Assembly (NCBI GenBank): GCA_025024175.1
Contig: QCXZ01000053.1
Location: 4,216,001 to 4,280,000 of the forward strand
Source: Rhyzopertha dominica
Lineage: Eukaryota > Arthropoda > Insecta > Coleoptera > Bostrichidae
DNA length: 64,000 bases
Direction: 5' to 3'
The notes beneath the pieces were generated by a model. The model was not told the DNA's origin. It worked only from the letters and a program-made list of their open reading frames with translations, and did not search any database. The position numbers were made by a program, and so were the translations under genes. This document shows, piece after piece, positions 36,523 to 50,103 of the stretch. Numbering within the stretch: the stretch's first letter is position 1; every line of letters begins with the position of its first letter.

Positions 36523-39500
36523 CTGAAATCAAAAGCAGGAGTTACAGAAGGCTTGAAACTGGTCTGGAAGATTGTCGCACTTGTCCATGGTCGAATGGGC
36601 AAAAAACCGAGTGAAAGCATTTAAATTTACGTCAGTTACGTCATGTACCGGCTGAAATGTGCGGACGTTGGCCATGAAAATGTATTACTCAGTGTTAATC
36701 TCGTTTGCACACTTTAAATTAAGAATACAGTAACGGATCTAGAAGCGTGGGAGCCCCAAACGAGGCTGGGGTTATAAAAAATTATGACAATATAGCTACG
36801 TTCCTCACATAGCAAAACAGGTTCTTTTACTTAATGAGTACGTTTTGAACATTGTCAGGTTTTGGAGATTCTTGTTCTTGCCTATACAATTCAGACACTT
36901 TAAATTCTTATAAAAGTAGTTTTATATTTGTATCAAACTGTCTTAGCTACCGTTCCTTATTCTATAACAAAATTCCAATAACCGACAAGAGACTGTAATG
37001 TTCAATTTGCCTTAGTTTTCGTCTTTGGACGACAGCAGTGTCGATTTCCTTAATTTTTCTAAAAATACGGCAGCGCAATCATTGTTCGTTTTCTGCTTGC
37101 CATCCATTACTATAGACCTTGCGACTCAATATTGCACAGAACTCTTCAAATGGGTGAGCCTAACGTATCCTAGGGAGATTGTCTCTTTTTGATACAAAGT
37201 TTGTTGTTGGCCTCATACCAGTCCCTTGTAATTCTGGCTTAATGACATTATTACATCATCTACCTATAAGGCAACAGTTCACAAACTGAAGCAGTTTAGA
37301 GAGACATCTTACGTTGCAAGGTGGGTCAAGTAAACGTACTTCTTCCATAACTCCATAACCGTTTAAAATACAGAAAAGTGTTTAAGACAGTACTACAACC
37401 TAAAATATAAAGAGTACAAAAAGTAGAAAAATTCTGACCAGAAGTTTTATTCTTCAGAAGCACATTCCTCGACATGTTCAAATTGAATGCTACAAACGTA
37501 TTTCAACTTTCAACTGCGGAATAAATTTCCTTTCGTTAGATATCGAATTGTGAATAGTTTTTAGATGATCGTTTATGATTTATTTAAAAATGAGTCCCAT
37601 CAATTAACCTTCTATCAACCTTCTAAAACATTTCTGGACCAAACTCGTCGAAACTATCTGGATTCGGTTTCTCACTTCTTTGGGTCTAATTGGGGAACTA
37701 ATAAACAGCTGGCTTGATCTAGACCCAGCTTCCCCAAGAGTGAGAAACACACACCTAGAATTAAACTATTATTATTTTAACAAAATCGTCAACGACTCCG
37801 CTATGTGTATGGGTTCCATCTTTTGTAACCACGCATGGAACATTGTAAACAGAAATTCAAATAATTCGTCCATTTCATCTCTCAATAACTACAGAACACG
37901 TAACCATTGGAGAAAATTATTCCCCAATATTAACATTCAAACTACAAGAGACCAACGGTGTTCGTGAACTAGCATTCGAAAATGAAATTAATTTTTAGCC
38001 CATTGTCAATTATATTTATGACGGTTCATGAAGCATTATTGTGGAATCAGCTCCATCAGAAAACAACAATCGCTTAAAAAACTCTTGGTATTCTTAATAC
38101 TGCCCTAAATCCACTGCCTCAACACTATAGTCTGCTTTCAAAATCAACATCATTCAATTGCTGGTCACGCCAAATCCATAAGAGATTGTGTTTATTACCA
38201 AATCAAAACAGAAGTTCATTTTCTTCTGTTACATTAGTGCTTTTGGTAATAAACAAAAGAAAATCGATTTTTTTTATAACCTACGAACGATCGATCCGAA
38301 CTATTAACAACGCTTTAACAAATGACATAAAATTCAGCAATGGAATGGATAATAAATTACTAAGCTTGAGATGAACAAATTAGTACCCCAAAAGTTAATA
38401 ATAATAATAATAAGTTAATCTCAATAATTTATTTGTTACGCAAAGGTAGAACAGAAAAGTGGATTACAGGTAAAATAATAAGCGAGTAGTTAAAGAATTC
38501 CCACTAACGATCAGAGTTTGAAAAACGAAAGATTTTACTATTTATTTCTAGATGGGGCAGGCACACATCCTGCTAGGTGTTCTTTTTCACATTCAAAAGG
38601 CATTGGATAAATTTTCCAAAGAAAGAATTGGGAACTGCACTGGTATATATAAATCTGCACCTAGAAGTGTTAACTTTGATGCAGATTATGATGTATCTTT
38701 GTCATTAGGTACAGAGAAGATTGGCATAGCTGATTTTTGTTTTAATATAGACGACCAAACAGCTTAAAAAAGCTTAATGTTTGAAGACTACTTCAACGAA
38801 CATTAAAAATAATGCTCCAGAATATTCAAAAGGTAGAAAGGAATCCAAAATTGAAATATAGAAAACGAGAAGTATTTGCAAAAGAGTAAGTAAGTAAAAA
38901 ATTGCATTAAAAGATATTGAGGTAGAAAAATATGAAAGCGAAAAGAAAGAGCGAGCAAAAATAAAACTAGAGGTTGATAAATGATCTCACAAAATTTTAT
39001 TATAGAGCGAGAGTTGGCAGGAATTAATTCAACTTTAGTTAAACATTTTATTAACAAACAGAATTTACTACACCGATAGACGTATTACTAAAAATTAGAT
39101 ATTATATGAAATAACAAGTGTTATTAAATAAAATCAAGCCAAGTTTACTCTTTCAATTCTGGTGGAACGACGTAGGCAAGTATGACAAATGGAAAGAATG
39201 ACTGCAGTTTTATACACACCTTGCACATGTTGCAATATATCTTTTGTAGTACAAAAATGCAAATTCATTCTACTACTTGCCTTACAGCTTTCGTATAATT
39301 GTTAAATTCCTGCTATCTATTGTGCGTTAAAGTCTGACTAGAATATGGACGCAGTAGCAAAATATTTAACTGAGCCACTAAATTATGTAGAAGTAACTGA
39401 ACGTAACAGTTGCAGTGATTTTATCATATCAGAATATAGCCATAAAATGCCTTCAGGATTAGAATCATTATTAAAGATTGTAAAAACCGTTCTTCCAGCA

Positions 39501-42500
39501 TCTTGTCAATTGAGATTTGTTAAACTAAATAACGGATTAGCATTATGACAAAGCTGACGGTTGATTATCACTCAATTCACCAATAACTAGCATTGTCAGA
39601 TAATAATCGACATAACTAGCAATTATTAAGTGATAATGCCCGATAAAACAATATATACTTCGTTATTTAGCCATTTGCACCATTTTTTCCTCTATACAAC
39701 ACGTTTTTCTTCCTGAACGGATATAAACTTGTCGATACATTCAAACAAAAATCCCTGTAATTATCGGTATTCCCAAGATAAGAAATATATGCCGTTAATT
39801 AGCATAAAGCCAATGAAATGCGGTAATTTATTCAAGCCCGAAGCTATGAAGCCGTTCTACAGGCGCTTGTAACTTCATAACTACAATTATTTCCATAACG
39901 GAAATGCTTTCACTGCCTGTCAACATCTTTCTGTCGCAACTTAACCCTGGTCGCACTTCGCATATGGTCCGACAATTTCTATCACAATAAGGTAATTTCA
40001 CTTTCCGTATTGCACGACTTGGATATCACAATAGACGATTGAAGCATCTTTTCTCCGTGACTTAGGTCAGGGGTCGTCCAGAAGCTCGGTTGACGAAGTA
40101 AAAGTTGTGACTTTCTAATTGTTTTGTGGAAGAGCAGTTGGTTTGTATAAGTGTCGGCAAAATTGTTTGATATTATCAAGACGGCGAACGACTAACGGAA
40201 GTTATTGAACTTTCGCGATGGCAATCTTGAAGTGGTGAAGCATTACACTGTTGATGATCACAAGCGATTTGTTTTGTATTATGGTACTGCTTGGAAGCTT
40301 TTGAATAGCGTAAAAACAGAGAAACTAATTATAATTGATAAGCATGAGACATTTTTTCATCTCCTACAAAATAAGTTCAGTGATGGGCATTCACTGGTTA
40401 AACTCGTATATATAAATAAAATAACAGTACTTGGTTGTTTTAGAGATTTTAGTGAACTTACATTACTGTTTCGGATCTTATTTCAGAGTTTGAAAAAATA
40501 ATACTGCTTGGACACAGACTTTTTGAGGTGATTTTGCAATGTTGAATAATGAATCACCTTGGTTAGATGATGATGGAATGGTGATTTTATCGAGAAGAAT
40601 TGATAAGATAACTCCCTGAATACCAACAAATATGTATTTTGCCAGTTTGTCACTGCAACATACGGACAACGTTGGATCTCCTCTGCTTGGTTTTGTTCAT
40701 ATACCTTTAAAGTCTGAAGAAGAACAAAAAGGTTCTAAACAGTTCTGTAGGTAATTATTAAACACTATAAAACAACCAAGTGATTTTATATTATTTACAT
40801 ATAGTGGCCAGGAAGAAATGCATGTCACTGAAAATGCAATGCTTAAAGAACTAATCAACATGAAAACTTCCAGTTTCATCACCAGTTATTGAATATGATT
40901 ATTATTTTTGACAAAGTTAAATATCAACTGTTTATATGACTATACTAAACTGCCTAACATTAGTTTTTGGTACATTATGTAAAAAATTGCAATCAGTCAT
41001 TTTGCTATGGTTGCCAGATGATTGCACCATCAGCTTATGCTTTATCAAAGAATTTTGAGACTGCTGTACTATTCGTAAACTTTGCAAGTCTCGTCTAAAA
41101 CTCTAAAAGCTTCATGATCGTTGGTAATACTTATGAGTGACAATAACTCTGTAACACCAAAGAAATTAAATGAATATAAAAGCCATTAGACGAGCTCCCT
41201 CTTGCCATAACAAATATACAGGGCTAGTTGAAAGTATATTTCATACCCTACTTTTTGTTTATTGTTTTTTTTTATCCTTAATATGGCATGGTCTTAATTT
41301 TGTGTAATTCGGTAACATTTTTTTAAAGTTCAAAGTGAATGGAAATTTTCACCAGTCACGAGGAAAATGGAGACACCTGGAGTTTTTGTTCTTACTTAGC
41401 GATAACGAATATTGTTTTTCTCAATTCAAAAGCAATAAATTGTACAAGTGTGATACATTTTTGAAATCAGGCAAAAATATCGTTTTCAATGATGTGCATT
41501 TTGACCCCCCTTCCCATTTAAAAAATGCAACTTGCGCCCATATCTCGGAAACGAGAGCTGACACGGACTTGAAAAATTCCAAAAAAAAAAAACCTGCTGG
41601 TTCCCTGCTTCGTAGCGACCCTGTATTAGCAATAATTTCCAATTTCAAGTTAAAAGTTTAGGATTTCTCACGAGTGTCGACTAGATCTGAAATGCCAAAA
41701 TACAGCACACTTTTTAAATACCACTAGATACAATTAATGCCACATGCGGTATTATGCAAAAACCGACATATGTATATGACAAAAACAAAACTGCTTATAA
41801 ACGAGACCAAATGTCGAAATTTCTATACAAAATGTAATGAAAGGTTACTGGCAGCATCTGGAAGATTAATTTATGCAATCCAGAAATCGTTTATTTGGTA
41901 TTCTGTTGCAGTTTAGAAAAACATGCCATACCGTTGCGTTCCAGAAACGTAACGAGGTGTGCTTTAAAATACATGTTAGCTTATAAAGTTTCAACCTCAA
42001 TGATACTTTGTATCACCGCTAGCTCATGCTGTGGTTGAATTCTTCAGCAATTACATCGCTATGCACTTAGTATCAGACATTCTATAGTACAGTGAAGAAA
42101 AAAATACAGCCCTGACGTAATACTTTTGCGAATTTGATTCATGTGTTTAATGTCAACCTCAAGAATGTGGTTAGCGAAACGGTTGTTCGAAAGGCGTAGA
42201 AGACGTCAGCGTTCGCGAAATTAGGCAGGTTCATACACCTTTTAAAGCCAGACAGCATATGGTGTACGCGGCTGTAAAATCGAACAGCGCTTCTTTATTT
42301 ACACTCAGATATTTGCTCTTGCAATGCACGCGAAAGTTATGTTTGCTAATACGAAGATTTCAAAACAAACAGAATCAGAGCGCGACCAGTATTCGTTTAA
42401 CGAAGCATCTTTTAACCGGTTGATGGATGGAAGCGTTTACTGGGAAATAGGTTTGCCTGAATCGGTTTTAAAATGCACAAAAATAATACATTGTACCTCA

Positions 42501-42719
42501 AAATTATAGCACCACTAAGAATAGACTACAATTTTACCAGCTCAACTGCAGATATCAATTGGAATACGGAATTTTGAAGCATATCAGTTAACAAGACACG
42601 CACAGCAATTTTTAAAATAGTGTACTATGTGGGAATGAGCATTTAACGCATCAAAGCGAGGTGTTCCGTCAAATTCGCGAACTGCCACGTTCTTTTAACG
42701 TTTTTACTTTAGTGTTTTA
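36523..42719. other. Long non-coding stretch upstream of the visible for exons
   Basis: Probably intron or upstream DNA of the kinase gene, AT-rich. I searched the minus strand for an exon encoding the start of cGMP-binding domain A and found none. Unassigned open frames at 38552-38767, 39345-39548 and 40205-40501 (+) and the broken sequence that follows to ~40890 look like one decayed coding element, but I cannot name it. An imperfect stem lies at 37670-37745. A lone mariner-like terminus (ACAGGGCTAG) is at ~41219. Confidence 0.4.
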
Positions 42720-42952
42720 ATATGGAACGACAAACAAGAAATTTAAATAGAGATGAATGTGCGAGTTAAGCTGGCTGGCGAAGGGTTAAACTATCGTGCT
42801 GTAGCCCAGCTATAAGACCTCGAAGAACGACAGAGGAGCAGAATTTGAGCTACGGAATTCCTGCAAGAGGACCGACGTTAACGGCAAACCGTCGTAGCGC
42901 AAGACTGCAGTTTGCTTGACAACATGTGGATAGGAATCTTTGCAATGCAATA
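42720..42952 (+). pseudogene. Internally deleted Tc1-like transposase remnant
   Basis: At 42722 the frame opens MERQTRNLNRDEC and continues with LAGEGLNYRAVAQL, a helix-turn-helix of Tc1-like transposases. About 60 bases later it jumps to NRRSARLQFA, equivalent to the RARLQFAREH segment much further along in the family. The catalytic core is missing. Confidence 0.6.
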
Positions 42953-42957
42953 AAATA

Positions 42958-43018
<61 letters not shown>
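42958..43018. repeat. (TA)n microsatellite
   Basis: About 60 bases of nearly pure TA dinucleotide with an interruption at each end, directly following the Tc1 remnant. The open frames here are only repeats of Tyr-Ile. Confidence 0.95.
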
Positions 43019-43022
<4 letters not shown>

Positions 43023-43659
43023 ACTTGCAAATATAAAGACACATCCGAATGTCTACAAAATCTGTAGCAAAATTTATAAACGTTACGATCTAACAAACAA
43101 ATACCACTGTTATGTGATCAGATACATGGATCAAAATCGTTGCCGAATATTTATTTTATATGCGGACAAGGTAGTCGCTTTCACCTGGGCTGTCACAGGA
43201 AAGGAACTGATAGAAATTTTAGATAATTAGTAAACATCAAGCAATGTGATTTTATCGATCACCGCCTACAGGAAAATGAAAGTCAAGCCAGCCAAATCAA
43301 ACACTAGTTCCATTTCTGGCATATCGGCATATATTATCTTTTATAAATAAAATTACGTCCGCTATGGCATCTTTACAAGATTATCTGTAGGTATTAAATT
43401 TCTAGCGTCTCACAACACCACGTTAGTGTTGCGAAATATATCGTTTAGTGACAGACATACTTCATATTTTACCAATAAATAAAGCTGCGCAAAAAAAATA
43501 CAGCAGATGAAAGCGTTTTGTTCAGTTGTGCAATGGAAAAAGAACATAAAGTATTGATGCACTTTATCGTTTATCATACTGTCCATTTGGATACAGTTGA
43601 CGGAATCTTACAATTCTTTAGTCAAGCTTATGATGTTGCCGATATGTGAATAGCATATA
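43019..43659. other. Spacer, nothing recognised
   Basis: AT-rich sequence between the microsatellite and the first mariner-like copy. No supported gene. Confidence 0.4.
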
Positions 43660-44789
43660 CATGATGTTTCACGAATAATAATGACCCTGACGAAATTAAA
43701 AATGCAACCCAAAATACATTCGCAGAGGTAATTGTTCATCGCCTTAAAAACATAAAACGTATAGAAACTGTATAAATTCGTAAATTTTGACATAAACTTC
43801 AATCATTTGCTTTAAGTAAATTCGGTTCTGTAAAACAAATTTTATTTTTGAAAAATGTTTATTTAATAACATAACATGTCAAAATGTCGCCCTCCGCTGT
43901 TTTCACAGGCTTGAATTCGTGCCCAAAACGATCTTTTAACATGTTCTACACTTTCAATTGGTGTTTAGTACATTAGTTTTTTTACCGTTCCGCACAGAAA
44001 AAAATTTAAAGGAGTAAGGTCCGGGCTTCTCGGTAGCCAAGGATTAATTGAACCTCTTCCTATCCATCGATTAGGCAAAATCAAATCAAGATGATTTCGC
44101 ATTATTCTATGATAATGCGCAGGTGCCCCATCTTGTTTGAACCATGGATTTTGTCTTACTTGTAAATTTACATTTTGGAGAAGTACCGGTAAAGTGTTTC
44201 TTAAAAAAATTAGATAAGTACTGCCGTTTAAACTATGAGAAAAAAATAAGGCCCAACGTGGATTTTCTTACGCATGTTATGTTTGTTAACTCCACCATTA
44301 TTGGAAAATCTTGCTTCATCTGAGAAGCAAATGTTGTCATAAAATCTCACATTCAAACTTTGGTGTTCCCGAAAAAAGTTACAAAAAGCCAGGATATTCT
44401 TTAAGGCCTGAACCAATTGCAAGTAATGGGGATGAAATTGATTGCCTTTAATTATTCGGTGTACTGAAGACAGACTAATACCGGTTGCTCTTGAGACTAC
44501 CCTTTGATTAATACGAGGATTGTCGTCAATCATTTTCAATACTCTAATTTCATTGTCAGGGCTTGATTTTTTCAGTGGTGGCCAGTTTGTCCTTAAAGTT
44601 AATTCAAGTCTCTTGAAAATTGTTTCGGCAGGAGCTCTTCTATTTGGAAAACTTTGTCTGTATAAACGAACAGCGGAAGCATTTTTCTTGCATTCACCAT
44701 AAATCAAAATCATATCTGTTTTTTCATCATTTCAATACATTTTGACTTTTGACTTTCGTCAGGGTCATTATCATTCGTGAAACATCCTG
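43660..44789 (-). mobile_element. Mariner-like element, DUF4817 family, copy 1 (defective)
   Basis: Terminal inverted repeats are CATGATGTTTCACGAATAA at 43660 and the complement of TTATCATTCGTGAAACATCCTG ending at 44789, with TA at the left flank. The minus-strand transposase starts at 44713 (MILIYGECKKNASA, a DUF4817-like helix-turn-helix; then FPNRRAPAETIF). It has FSDEARFSNNGGVNKHN (first Asp), WFKQDGAPAHYH (second Asp) and RSPDLTPLNFFL (third Asp), with 36 residues between the last two. Internal deletions after LVQALK and after NKHNM, plus a frame break near 44225, inactivate it. Confidence 0.85.
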
Positions 44790-46169
44790 TTTACAAGGTG
44801 ATCCGTAATACATAAATGTTATATTCTATTAGGCTTCAGTCGCACCGTTCGCGAGTTATTTAAATTTTTGAACCTTTTGACGTCTATAGTGTCCCACTAC
44901 ATTCTGAATATCTTCGAATCGAAAATAGCTATAGAAGGATAAAGGTTACACGATTTATTTCCGGGAATAATATGCAATAATGGGAAGATATTAAATTAAA
45001 TTAAATTTGTGGTATTAGTATTTATAAATAATCACAAATAAAACAATTCTGGGCGATCATTTAATAGCCAAGGGCAGATTTGCTAATTTTTTGCTCATCA
45101 TTTTTAGACACCTTATATATTTCAAATAGGTGTTGTATTGCCTGTATGAAAACTATGAATTAATAATTTCAGGGGAACGCAGGCTAATTTCTAGAAAAAA
45201 AATCTTTCGCCTTCGTCGGCACTCGAACCAGAATTACCTAGAACATACCTGTAGAGACCAAAAAAAAAAATCCCTGAAATTTCAATATTCAATCAGGATA
45301 TTTCCATGACAGCTAGAGTTCTTATAAGTTACTCAATTTTTTTAATTTTAAGGAAAAACCTTCACTATCTACTTGAAAATAATCGCAAATAGAGATCTCA
45401 TCGATCCAATCAATTTAAGATGCCCCGCGTCGCATGCAGCATCTTTGATTACCGCTACCGAGTTCAGATCGAGCTTGTTTATATACGAGGGGGGCAATTT
45501 TTAGCTCAATTATTAACTCGCTGGGTCAGTAACCCGGGCTACCGAAAACCACGACTGGTTCTGAACGGACTTGGGCGAAGTAAAAAGGAGAAAAACTCCT
45601 CACCGGTTCTAATAACAGAAAACTCTCTTAAACAGGAAACGGCGCGGCGGTAAGGTGCGAGGCATGAAGGTAAAAATACGAGCGCCAGTCGACATTTCGC
45701 GCATTAAAATCTAAACGCAAGGCTAACCGGTGTATGCCAGTCCCGGACAGCGCCTTGCAAAATGCACGAAGGCATTCATTTTTATCACGCCGCCTGCGAT
45801 TCGAATGGGAGGCGTGGAGATGATACATCGACTGCAAATATTGTTACTGTTTATTTTTAATTAGGTTCGAGTGCCATGTTTGCCATGGGAGAGCACAAAG
45901 AAGTTGTTATTCTGGGTGTGCCTCGATGGCCAGACTGAAACCCTAGATTCTAGGGACAATTCTAGGTCAATAGGACCAAAAATGTCTACATCCAACTTTG
46001 CTTCCTAAGGGAGATACGGTCCCTTAAAGATGCAACCCCAAACAAGATTTTTATTTCATTTCTGTGAAACTTCTGCGTATAGTTAAATAAAATTATATAC
46101 ATTTACCAAACTGTATGTGATAAACAAGATGGTCTGAAAATAATTTCAAAATTTTACATACAACTATTC
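44790..46169. other. Spacer with a GC-rich island and two tRNA-like B boxes
   Basis: Most of this is AT-rich, but ~45420-45840 is much richer in G+C, of unknown origin. GGTTCGAGTGCC occurs at ~45864 (+) and its complement at ~45222 (-); it resembles the B box of RNA polymerase III promoters. No complete tRNA fold was found. Confidence 0.35.
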
Positions 46170-48385
46170 TGTGATTGACTTTTTCAAATTTTGTTCAAAA
46201 AATTAAATACATTATCATTATTTACACAAAAAATTGGCTCTTGTAAGCTCTCGATGGAGTGCACCAATTTAGAGTAAAATTGATCAGAAACGAGAAAGTC
46301 TGAATGCACGCTTTTTAGCTATGATCTGCGCCATTGCTCAACAAACAGGTGGACACACTAGTCTATTATATATTTTAAACCAATAAACAGGATGTTTCAA
46401 GAATGATAATGACCCTGAGGAAATTAAAAATGCAACCCAAAATACATTCTCATAGCCAATGTGGTTATTTTATATAATGGTATTATTTTAAAAATAAATT
46501 GGGAATCCATGACGGCTATGCGCTATGGTTCCTGTCGCTGCATTTAATAAAAGTTAAAATGTATTCAAATGATGAAAAACCAGATATGATTTTGATTTAT
46601 GGTGAATGCAAGAAAAATGCTTCCGCTGCTGCCCGTTTATACAGACAACATTTTCCAAATAGAAGAGATCCTGCCGATACAATTTTCAAGAGACTTGAAT
46701 TAACTTTAACGACAAACTGGCCACCACTGAAAAACTCAAGAGAAAGAACAGCAACAGGCCCTGACAATGAAATTAGAGTATTGAAAATGATTGACGACAA
46801 TCCTCGTATTAATCAAAGGCTAGTCTCAAGAGCAACCGCCGGTATTGGTTTGTCTTCAGTACACCGAATAATTAAAGGCAATCAATTTCATCCGTATCAC
46901 TTGCAATTGGTTCAGGCCTTAAAGGAGACAGATTATCCTAAAAGACTGGCTTTTTGTAACTTTTTTCGGGAACACCAAAATTTGAATGTGAGATTTTATG
47001 AAAACATTTGCTTCTCAGATGAAGCAAGATTTTCTAATAATGGTGGAGTTAACAAACATAACATGTATTATTACGCGCAAGAAACTCCACGTTGGATTCG
47101 AGGACATTTTCAAACTATCTACTCGACGAATGTCTGGTGCGGAATATTAGGGAACCAAATTGTTGGGCCTTATTTTTTCACGATAGTAGAAATTTTATAT
47201 AATTTTTTTAAAAACATTTTACCGGTACTTCTCAAAAATTAATTCAATTAATCCTTGGTCACCGAGAAGCCCGTACCTTACTCCTTTGGATTTTTTTCTG
47301 TGGGGAATGGTAAAAGAGCAAGTATACCAAACACTAATTGAAAGTGTAATACATTTAGAAAATAAAATACGTAATGCACGTAGATCCATCATGAATGTTA
47401 AAAGATCGTTTTGGGCACGAATTCAAGCTTATGAAAACAGCGGAGGGTGACAATTTAAGCATTTATTACATTAATGTTATTGAATAAACGTTTTTCAAAA
47501 ATAAAATTTGTTTTGCGACACCGAATTTACTTAAAGCAAATGATTGAAGTTTATGTCAAAATTTACGAATTTATACAGCTCTCTACGTTTTATATTTTTT
47601 AAGACGATGAACAATTATCAATGTTACCTCTGCAAATGTATTTTAGGTTGCATTTTTAATTTTGTCAGAGTCATTATCATTCGTAAAACATCCTGTATAT
47701 TACTCACATATTACGCCCAAAATTGAATATCCTTGTGATTTAAGAGAAATGTTTTTTTAACATCGTTTTTCGGTGAATGTTTGGTGTGGTATGATTAATG
47801 ATGAACTTATTGGGTCATTCGTATTTCAATATCGATTAACATCCGATAGCTTTCTAATATTTTTACGAAACGATTTGCCAGGACTGATGGAAGAAGTTCC
47901 ACTTGAACGAAGGGCAAATATGTGGTTTCAGTTAGATGGTGTTCCTCCTATTTTGGTAAAAATGTGAGACCTTAAATAATACGTTTGCTAATAAGTGAAT
48001 TGCAAAAAAGAAGGTTCGGTTTCGTACCCACTAAGGTCACCTGACCTAAACCCCCTTGATTTATGACTTTGGCGGCGCATGAAAAGATTAATATATGCTG
48101 AGATATCGCAAACCAAATATTAATGGATTCGTAAAATTATGGAATCAGCTACTTCACTACGAGCTTACCACAATAGCATTCAAAGAGCAACGTTTTCAGT
48201 TGCAGATAGGGCGAGAAAGTGTATACAGGCCAATATTTTCTTTACATGTTTGTTAGCCATGCCAGCCACACCCTGATGTAGATCAATTCTTTCATACTGT
48301 CATTATTCAACCATAGTAAAAAAGCGGGCATTCAGTCTTTCTGATCGATCTCACTCGAAACAAAATTTGAAAAAATCAATCACAA
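46170..48385 (+). mobile_element. Older mariner-like relic hosting a nested insertion
   Basis: Inverted arms are GTGATTGACTTTTTCAAATTTTG (46171) against CAAAATTTGAAAAAATCAATCAC (48361), and a second pair, GAAAGTCTGAATGCACGCTTTTTAGC against AAAAAAGCGGGCATTCAGTCTTTC. Between the nested element and the right arm, 47763-48250 reads as the second half of a mariner transposase: NVWCGMINDELIGSF, FLRNDLPGLMEEVP, MWFQLDG (Gly for Ala after it is changed to V), then broken frames with a degenerate SPDLNPLDL-like block near 48045. Confidence 0.65.
46388..47695 (+). mobile_element. Mariner-like element, DUF4817 family, copy 2 (nested)
   Basis: Ends are CAGGATGTTTCAAGAATGAT at 46388 and its complement ending CATCCTG at 47695. 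The transposase frame 46499-47242 (+) starts properly at MILIYGECKKNAS (codon at 46588). It is open through FSDEARFSNNGGVNKHNMYYYAQE, FQTIYSTNVWCGI and VGPYFF. A deletion then removes the QDGAPAHY block and joins to RSPYLTPLDFFLWGMVKEQV in another frame (~47250-47450). The third Asp of SPD is changed to Tyr. The copy is thus the best preserved at its N-terminus but inactive. Confidence 0.87.
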
Positions 48386-50103
48386 AAAGGTTATAATGAT
48401 CTTTGGGCCCAACCCTCCATTCTCCCAGACCCAACAAGGGCGCGTTTTCTTCATTTTGTTAATAAATAGATAATATTAAATGAAGAACGGCATGACCGCA
48501 AATGATTTATTCAGAAATTGCCGAAGTAACACTAAAATAACCCAAAAATATATATTATACAGAGGTTTTTTATTTTCTAAGAAACGCTCAATCCGAGAAA
48601 ACTAAAATTCACTTGGCTGTGCACAAAACCTCTCAATCGTGCTGATGGAAAAAAAACGCATCTTTTTGTTACGCTTAAACGTTTGGAAAGAAAATATTGC
48701 TGATGCATGGATAAGAAACAAAGTTTGACTAAAGTTATCTCATCAGTTTACATTCATTCTTTGTACAAAAACCAACTACAAAATAGCAATGACATCACAA
48801 TTGATACAATCTGTCTCCTATATTAAAGGAATCCAGTTCATGGCAGGAATATTTGATATTGGGGACAATAACCCTTCTCTGTGTCACAATAAAAAAGATG
48901 ATCAGTAATTATGGGGTTTCTTAGTTGGTAAGTCAATTTCCTTAGATAATTCCATTTACCAAAATAATCAGTGACCCTGGAATTTGAAGACTGATTTTAG
49001 TGAAGATGTTACTCCCTTCCAAGTATCCGATTAATAATTAATAACCTACTTTACATAAACTACAGTGAGCTGCCCGTGAATTACACGCGGTTTGTGGTTT
49101 TGACTTGTCAAAAATAGTTTCATTGCGCGGTTCTAGATTCCGACGCGCTTCGCACAAGAAATCCACAAGCGAATATATAGTGCGTGAACTCATAATCCAC
49201 AACTAATTGAAAGTGTTAACAAAGAACAACACATGCCTTTTTTGTGGTCCATCCCAATAACTTTTCTCCTAGAGAAATTCCTCATCCTAGAGGTGTCCGG
49301 ACCTCTTTGGTGACAACGAACAAGAAAATGGTTTGGTGACAAGGTAAAAGCAGCGTGACTTTCTAATTGTTCACAGATGATCGGTAGGCTGTAAATTACA
49401 CTGTTACTGCAATGCGCCAGTTGTATTTTGTTACAAAGCTGTTTGTGATAGACATTTGCCTTTCAGTTTTATCAAACACGTGCGTGAATTTAGTATAATT
49501 GGTAGTAAATGATACCTCCGTAGATATTAATTAGGTAAAAGCATTCCTTCCTCGGTATGGGGCAAAATCATTGATAGTCAATGACTGTTTTTACACCTAC
49601 TACAAAGCTTGTCTTCTGATAGATGTATACTTTACTTTAGTGCAAGATAGTATAGAATTCATGATATTTTCATTTAACATACCTCTCCGTTTATAATAAT
49701 GAAAAAATCAAAACCAACTATAAACAAACATAAACTTTGGTCCGAGTTTTAAAAAACATTATAAACGACATCCAAGTGATTATGGTCCTATAGTAACTTC
49801 ATTCCAGCAATATTTAGAGTAGAAACAAAACATGATACAACATACGTAGCTCATTCAAAGATTAAAATACAAATTTTGGGAGATTTTTAGAGTTTTTATT
49901 TCTAAAGAAAATGAATTATACTACCCGCATATTGTTTTCATATGTTGTCGAGACGTTGCAGTTTGCAATACCATGTTGTATATAAATTGGCACCAATTGA
50001 CTTATTTGGACCTCTATAATACGTTGTAACTCTGTATTATAGCAATGTATGTAATGTTTATAAAAGAAATGTAGTACTCACATTGTCTGAAAAAAAATCT
50101 ATA
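48386..50103. other. Intergenic or intronic DNA, nothing recognised
   Basis: AT-rich, with no supported coding frames and no internal repeat that I could pair. Confidence 0.4.

Noticed and set aside
42850..43096. Frames with Tyr-Ile runs
   Set aside because: Translation of the (TA)n microsatellite.
45222..45864. tRNA genes at the two GGTTCGAGTGCC motifs
   Set aside because: No cloverleaf with acceptor and anticodon stems could be built; only the B-box-like motif is present.
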